From the NCBI GenBank assembly GCA_965216035.1, contig CBDCFM010000021.1:1341701-1405700 (forward strand): a stretch of 64,000 bases of DNA. Direction: 5' to 3'. Shown here in pieces: positions 61,039-64,000 of this stretch. The notes under the pieces are model-generated. The model was given only the letters and a program-made list of their open reading frames with translations, was not told where the DNA came from and did not search any database. Position 1 is the first letter of the stretch, and each line of letters opens with the position of its first letter. This DNA is from G963664115 sp965216035 (lineage in GTDB: Bacteria; Acidobacteriota; Terriglobia; 20CM-2-55-15). A program made the translations under genes and the position numbers.

Positions 61039-62100
61039 ATGCTGAGAAAAAACCTTTTCCGCGTAATCGTTTGTCTGCTCTTCATTCCACGGCCCGCCGT
61101 TGCCCACGATTTCTCGACAAGTTATTCCCTGATTGAGGCCGAGGGCCTCGACGTGCGGGTACAACTGACATTCAGCGCGACTGATTTTCACGAAGGTCCA
61201 CGGCTTGATCTCGACGGAGACGGCCGCGTCGATGCTGAAGAGTTGGACGAGGGTATCGACGCGTTGTTCGCAGCTATCGAGGCCAACTATCAACTCAGCG
61301 CTCCGGATCCTCCCCTAGACATCTCGCTGGAGGAGTATTTTCTCACGGCTGACAACGTGGCTCGCATCCGCGTGCTGTATACGTTTGAAACCGACGTTCG
61401 CGACCTCACGGTCGTTTCCACTCTGGATCGTTTGACCCAGGAGAATCACCAGCATCTTCTTCAGATCGGAGAGGGGGAGGCGGCCCGAACTGCAGTGCTC
61501 GATAGCGACTATCCCAGTATCGATATCGACTACGCAACGGGAATTCCCTTCTGGGTCACGATCCTCGATTTCGTGGAGCTGGGTATTGAACACATCTTTA
61601 CAGGCTACGACCACCTTGCCTTTCTGCTTGCCCTGCTCCTGGCTACCACAACTCTTATGTCACTGGCCAAAGTCGTCACATGCTTCACCCTTGGCCACAG
61701 CGTCACCCTCGTTCTGGCGACGCTCGGAGTCGTCGCCCTCCCGCCACGGCTGATTGAGAGCCTGATCGCATTGAGTATCGCCTATGTCGCCATCGAAAAC
61801 TTCGTCGGCCGCACGCTGGTTCATCGCTGGATGGTGACGCTTGTGTTCGGTTTCGTCCATGGCTTTGGCTTTTCGAATGTCCTGAGAGATATGGGACTGG
61901 GGCGGAGCCGTCTGGCTATCTCCTTGTTTTCCTTTAATTTCGGCGTGGAAGTCGGCCAGCTCGCATTCGTAGCGATACTGTTCCCACTCCTCCTCTACAT
62001 TGGACGGACCCGTTGGAAGGAACACGTGATGTCGGTGGCATCGGTCGGAATCATGTGCCTCGGATTCTACTGGTTCGTCTCACGCGCGTTTTTTCTCTAG
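61039..62100 (+). CDS. HupE/UreJ-family membrane protein with EF-hand-like loop
   Basis: 353 residues. A signal peptide ends at AVAHD. The exported N-terminal domain (about 24-170) contains a perfect EF-hand-type calcium loop, DLDGDGRVDAEE (about 56-67). The membrane half has the HupE/UreJ marks FTGYDHLAFLLAL (about 187), FTLGHSVTLVLA and FGFVHGFGFSNVLRDMG, with about seven helices. Family members are thought to move nickel or cobalt for hydrogenase or urease, but neither enzyme is nearby, so the metal role is open. It begins about 140 bases from the divergent frameshifted gene. Confidence 0.85.
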   Translation: MLRKNLFRVIVCLLFIPRPAVAHDFSTSYSLIEAEGLDVRVQLTFSATDFHEGPRLDLDGDGRVDAEELDEGIDALFAAIEANYQLSAPDPPLDISLEEYFLTADNVARIRVLYTFETDVRDLTVVSTLDRLTQENHQHLLQIGEGEAARTAVLDSDYPSIDIDYATGIPFWVTILDFVELGIEHIFTGYDHLAFLLALLLATTTLMSLAKVVTCFTLGHSVTLVLATLGVVALPPRLIESLIALSIAYVAIENFVGRTLVHRWMVTLVFGFVHGFGFSNVLRDMGLGRSRLAISLFSFNFGVEVGQLAFVAILFPLLLYIGRTRWKEHVMSVASVGIMCLGFYWFVSRAFFL

Positions 62101-62549
62101 ATGTCCGGAGTCGAGGGGATCAACCCTGAGTCAATCACCCTATCTAGACGACGGGCTGTCCGGAAAATGCGAGGGTTCCCCGTCAGTGGAAAGCATCCCT
62201 GGTGTCATACAAGCGGCCGACACGCCGGCAAGCGGGCAGGTTTCTAAGGGAAAGCAGCTGCCCGCTGAGTTGCCCTGGTTGCGTTGAAGTTTACCGCCGG
62301 CGGTAGCCTCTAACCTGGAGTCATCACAGGGAGGGAGAGCTTCTTGTCGATCCCGGCGTCGTCGAGGCTGGGCCGTGCGTTAGATGGTTCTAAGCGGGAA
62401 CCCTCTAATCTCTTTTTACCACCATGTTCTCTACCCATTGCCAACCCCACCGTCTCTTTCTGCTGTACAATCAACTGGCCCATCCGGCGCACGTCGACGT
62501 TCGAAGTTGAATGTGCGGTGTAGAATGTTGGTTAACAAGAAAGGCAGGA
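62101..62549. other. Intergenic region with one gene relic
   Basis: About 450 bases. Apart from the minus-strand relic at 62310-62492 nothing is recognised. Confidence 0.4.
62310..62492 (-). pseudogene. Fragment resembling phage/ICE-type DNA-binding proteins
   Basis: A 60-codon minus-strand stretch reads RRMGQLIVQQKETVGLAMG, then KKRLEGSRLEPSNARPSL and DDAGIDKKLSLP. This follows a pattern often seen in phage- or plasmid-type ParB-like proteins (RRxGExxxxxxxxxGxxxG, PTLxxxGIDKKxSSxxQKLA). The part after DKKLS departs from the pattern and ends soon after. It looks like a fragment of an integrated element gene. The call rests on motif memory only. Confidence 0.3.
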
Positions 62550-62804
62550 ATGGCCAACGCAGGAACCGCCCTAGCCCAGTACAACCCTCCCAACCGCGAG
62601 GAAGCTCTGGATACGGCCCGACAATCGATCGAGCAAGAACTCGCCGCCATTTGTGAGCTGACTGAACCGATCGCCGAGCGTCCGGATACGTCCCGTTTAT
62701 GGGAACTTATTGGGTCCATGAATGCAGTTGCTGCAGACCTTCGTCGGCTCCGACGGGCGATGGAGGAATCGCGGTCCCGTCCGCACGCTTCTGTAATCGA
62801 ATAG
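62550..62804 (+). CDS. Small hypothetical helical protein
   Basis: 84 residues from the ATG at 62550 (GGCAGG just upstream); an in-frame ATG at 62511 lacks a ribosome site. It is a charged, mostly helical protein (REEALDTARQSIEQELAAIC, LIGSMNAVAADLRRLRRAME). I recognise no family. It sits between a phage-type relic and transposase debris, so it may be cargo or a remnant of a mobile element. Confidence 0.45.
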   Translation: MANAGTALAQYNPPNREEALDTARQSIEQELAAICELTEPIAERPDTSRLWELIGSMNAVAADLRRLRRAMEESRSRPHASVIE

Positions 62805-62906
62805 GCTTCATTTCTTCGTTACTTCACTCCTGAGGCTGCGTGAAGCCCGCAGCATGGCGAACGACTCGTCTGTTGCGCAATCCATTGGACAGGTTTAAAG
62901 GACTCG

Positions 62907-63059
62907 AACTTTCGCCGGTATCACGAATCACTCAACAACGTGACTCCGGCGGATATGTTCTTTGTCCATCAACAGGAGGTCCTCTCCCGTGAGGAGAGGA
63001 CTAAACGGCGAAAGTTGACTCAACGGCGGATCGTGAACTTGAACGCTGGAGTGATATGA
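62907..63059 (+). pseudogene. C-terminal relic of an IS3-type transposase
   Basis: 51 codons read NFRRYHESLNNVTPADMFF, then HQQEVLSREERTKRRKLTQR and RIVNLNAGVI before a stop. This is the well-known C-terminal end of IS3-type OrfB transposases (YHESLxNVTPADVYFGR...IKRxTLxxRRxxN). The rest of the transposase is absent. It is on the opposite strand to the IS3 transposase at the right edge and is a different element. Confidence 0.75.
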
Positions 63060-63123
63060 CTTGAAAACCGTCTCTTAGCAAAACCGTGTTCTTCGCGAAA
63101 TACTTTGACGACGTACATTAAGA

Positions 63124-63345
63124 CTATCGCTCTCCTTCAGCCGAACGAAACTGTTCTTCGAGCGCTAGAGTTCTTAGCAAGCTAACGAGTTCCACCCGGA
63201 CACGTTGATTACTCATTGATGGAATCGGCATAATCGTGCCTGGAACGACAGCCTGAGGATCTTGAAGGAATCTATTCAACCGCTCTTCTGACCAGGTTTC
63301 TGCTGCGTTTGCCATTGCGTCTGAGTATTGTCTATAAGGGAGGGG
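63124..63345 (-). pseudogene. C-terminal relic of a class I cytochrome c
   Basis: About 70 codons: PYRQYSDAMANAAETWSEER, NRFLQDPQAVVPGTIMPIPS and a closing helix LVSLLRTLALEEQF. This is the C-terminal half of a mitochondrial-type cytochrome c (YSxAxxNxxxxWxxxxLxxxLxxPxxxxPGTxMxFxG), including the axial methionine in GTIMPIP. The haem CxxCH half is missing and the frame runs upstream into non-matching sequence and the IS3 element. The gene was probably cut by that insertion. Confidence 0.6.
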
Positions 63346-63518
63346 CTCCCCATTCTTCGGACAGGAAATCCTGGGTCTTAAGGTGGATCGCCGCCGCTGA
63401 AATGGGTTGATATTTAGCCCGCCGTCGGGCCTGTGGGAACGGTGAAAAAGCCGAGTCTTCGAGGCTGTTTTCAAGCAACTGTGGGAATCCGCATGGTGTG
63501 GGGATTTGCATAGCTGCG

Positions 63519-64000
63519 TCAGTTTCCACAGGCCCTCGGCGCGCGCTGAAAGTACACGGCCTCGGGCGTCTGATAGTCGAATACTTGATGGCCGCGTTCC
63601 TGATTGTAAAACCTGAAATAGAGGTTCAGGTTTGCGATCGCTTCGGGAACGCTCAAGTAGTCCTTCAGGTACACTTCCTCGTACTTCACCGTTCGCCATA
63701 AGCGCTCGACGAAGATGTTGTCCAGGAACCGGCCCCGACCGTCCATGCTGATCGTGATGCCCTGGTCTTCGAGCCGGCCCGTGAAGATATTGCTGGTGAA
63801 CTGCGCACCCTGATCCGTGTTGAAAATCTCTGGTTGCGCTTTCGTCAGCGCCCAGTCCAGTGCCGACACGCAAAATCCGCTGTCGATCGACGTGGACACT
63901 TCCCAGGCCAGCACGTACCGGCTGAACCAGTCCATGATCGCCACCAGATAGATGAATCCTTGCCGTAGTCGAATGTAGGTTATATCCGTGGCCCACACCT
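63519..64000 (-). CDS. IS3-family transposase OrfB, 5' partial at window edge
   Basis: About 160 codons are visible and the frame is open past the right edge. The rve integrase core is complete to the end: first aspartate in MWATDITYIRL, second in FNTDQGAQFTSN, and the glutamate in NIFVERLWRTVKYEEVYLK. It ends in QTPEAVYFQRAPRACGN. This is the DDE transposase of an IS3-family element whose downstream end lies around 63480-63518 next to the cytochrome c relic. Whether the whole element is intact cannot be seen. Confidence 0.88.
   Translation of the reverse strand, partial: VWATDITYIRLRQGFIYLVAIMDWFSRYVLAWEVSTSIDSGFCVSALDWALTKAQPEIFNTDQGAQFTSNIFTGRLEDQGITISMDGRGRFLDNIFVERLWRTVKYEEVYLKDYLSVPEAIANLNLYFRFYNQERGHQVFDYQTPEAVYFQRAPRACGN

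Noticed and set aside
62295..62306. GGCGGTAGCCTC, close to the RfaH ops element
   Set aside because: It matches 10 of 12 positions, but no polysaccharide operon follows and the NusG-like gene here is of the UpxY/LoaP type. Probably chance.
1..64000. CRISPR arrays, rRNA genes and toxin-antitoxin pairs
   Set aside because: No regularly spaced repeats, no rRNA sequence and no recognisable toxin-antitoxin pair were seen anywhere in the window.

Overview
The window is a high-GC, gene-dense bacterial chromosome segment carrying one clear tRNA. Several gene types seen together here are common in Acidobacteriota: DUF507 pairs, a BshB1-like bacillithiol deacetylase, a DUF4159 protein, M48 proteases, a GAF-GAF-ANTAR regulator and a UpxY/NusG-like antiterminator beside an exopolysaccharide locus. 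The assignment to Acidobacteriota or a related soil or sediment lineage is an inference; there is no rRNA to settle it.

Layout. 1-5.7 kb holds housekeeping genes: a partial spermidine-synthase-like protein, a MoaD-MoaE fusion, a GspG-like lipoprotein, ribA, an amidohydrolase and mazG. 5.7-29.3 kb is a surface-polysaccharide locus. It starts with a relic of a DegT aminotransferase, then gmd and fcl (GDP-fucose pathway), two small LuxR-type HTH proteins, a PilZ protein and a NusG-like antiterminator. An IS481-type element, a MITE and a dispersed repeat follow. Then come a double-redoxin protein, a poly-Asp peptide, a TPR/carbohydrate-binding protein, a Wzy/ligase-like protein, a Wza-like exporter, a Wzc-like tyrosine autokinase, a NodU carbamoyltransferase, an AsnB, two glycosyltransferases (the second cut by an IS256-type element), a WecA-like initiating transferase and a terminator. 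30.2-31.5 kb is a second, different IS256-type element.

31.6-50.7 kb is mostly core metabolism and envelope biology: ribF-glutaredoxin-bshB1, an M48 protease, tRNA-Asp, a PhoX-like protein, a DUF4159 protein, a second MITE copy, yjbQ, a dicarboxylate symporter, two DUF507 genes, the GAF-ANTAR regulator, a TVP38 protein, a fatty acid hydroxylase, a second M48 protease, an AMP-ligase/ACP/PlsC fusion, relics of a gluconate pathway (gnd and an FGGY kinase), an EAL/HDOD protein, phhB and a DCC oxidoreductase.

50.9-64 kb is a damaged, plastic region. It has an intact copy of the first IS256 element with a 9-bp target duplication, a frameshifted fumarylacetoacetate hydrolase, a glycosyltransferase, a NatA/NatB-type ABC exporter with multiple lesions and a tandem duplication whose copies differ almost only by indels, a permease-CPBP fusion with an in-frame stop, a frameshifted membrane protein, a HupE/UreJ protein, and relics of a phage-type protein, an IS3 transposase and a cytochrome c, ending in a partial IS3 element.

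The main themes are an exopolysaccharide operon probably controlled by antitermination and eroded by insertion elements, two families of short mobile or structured repeats, and a concentration of indel lesions at 52-61 kb that is either real decay or a sequence-quality problem.
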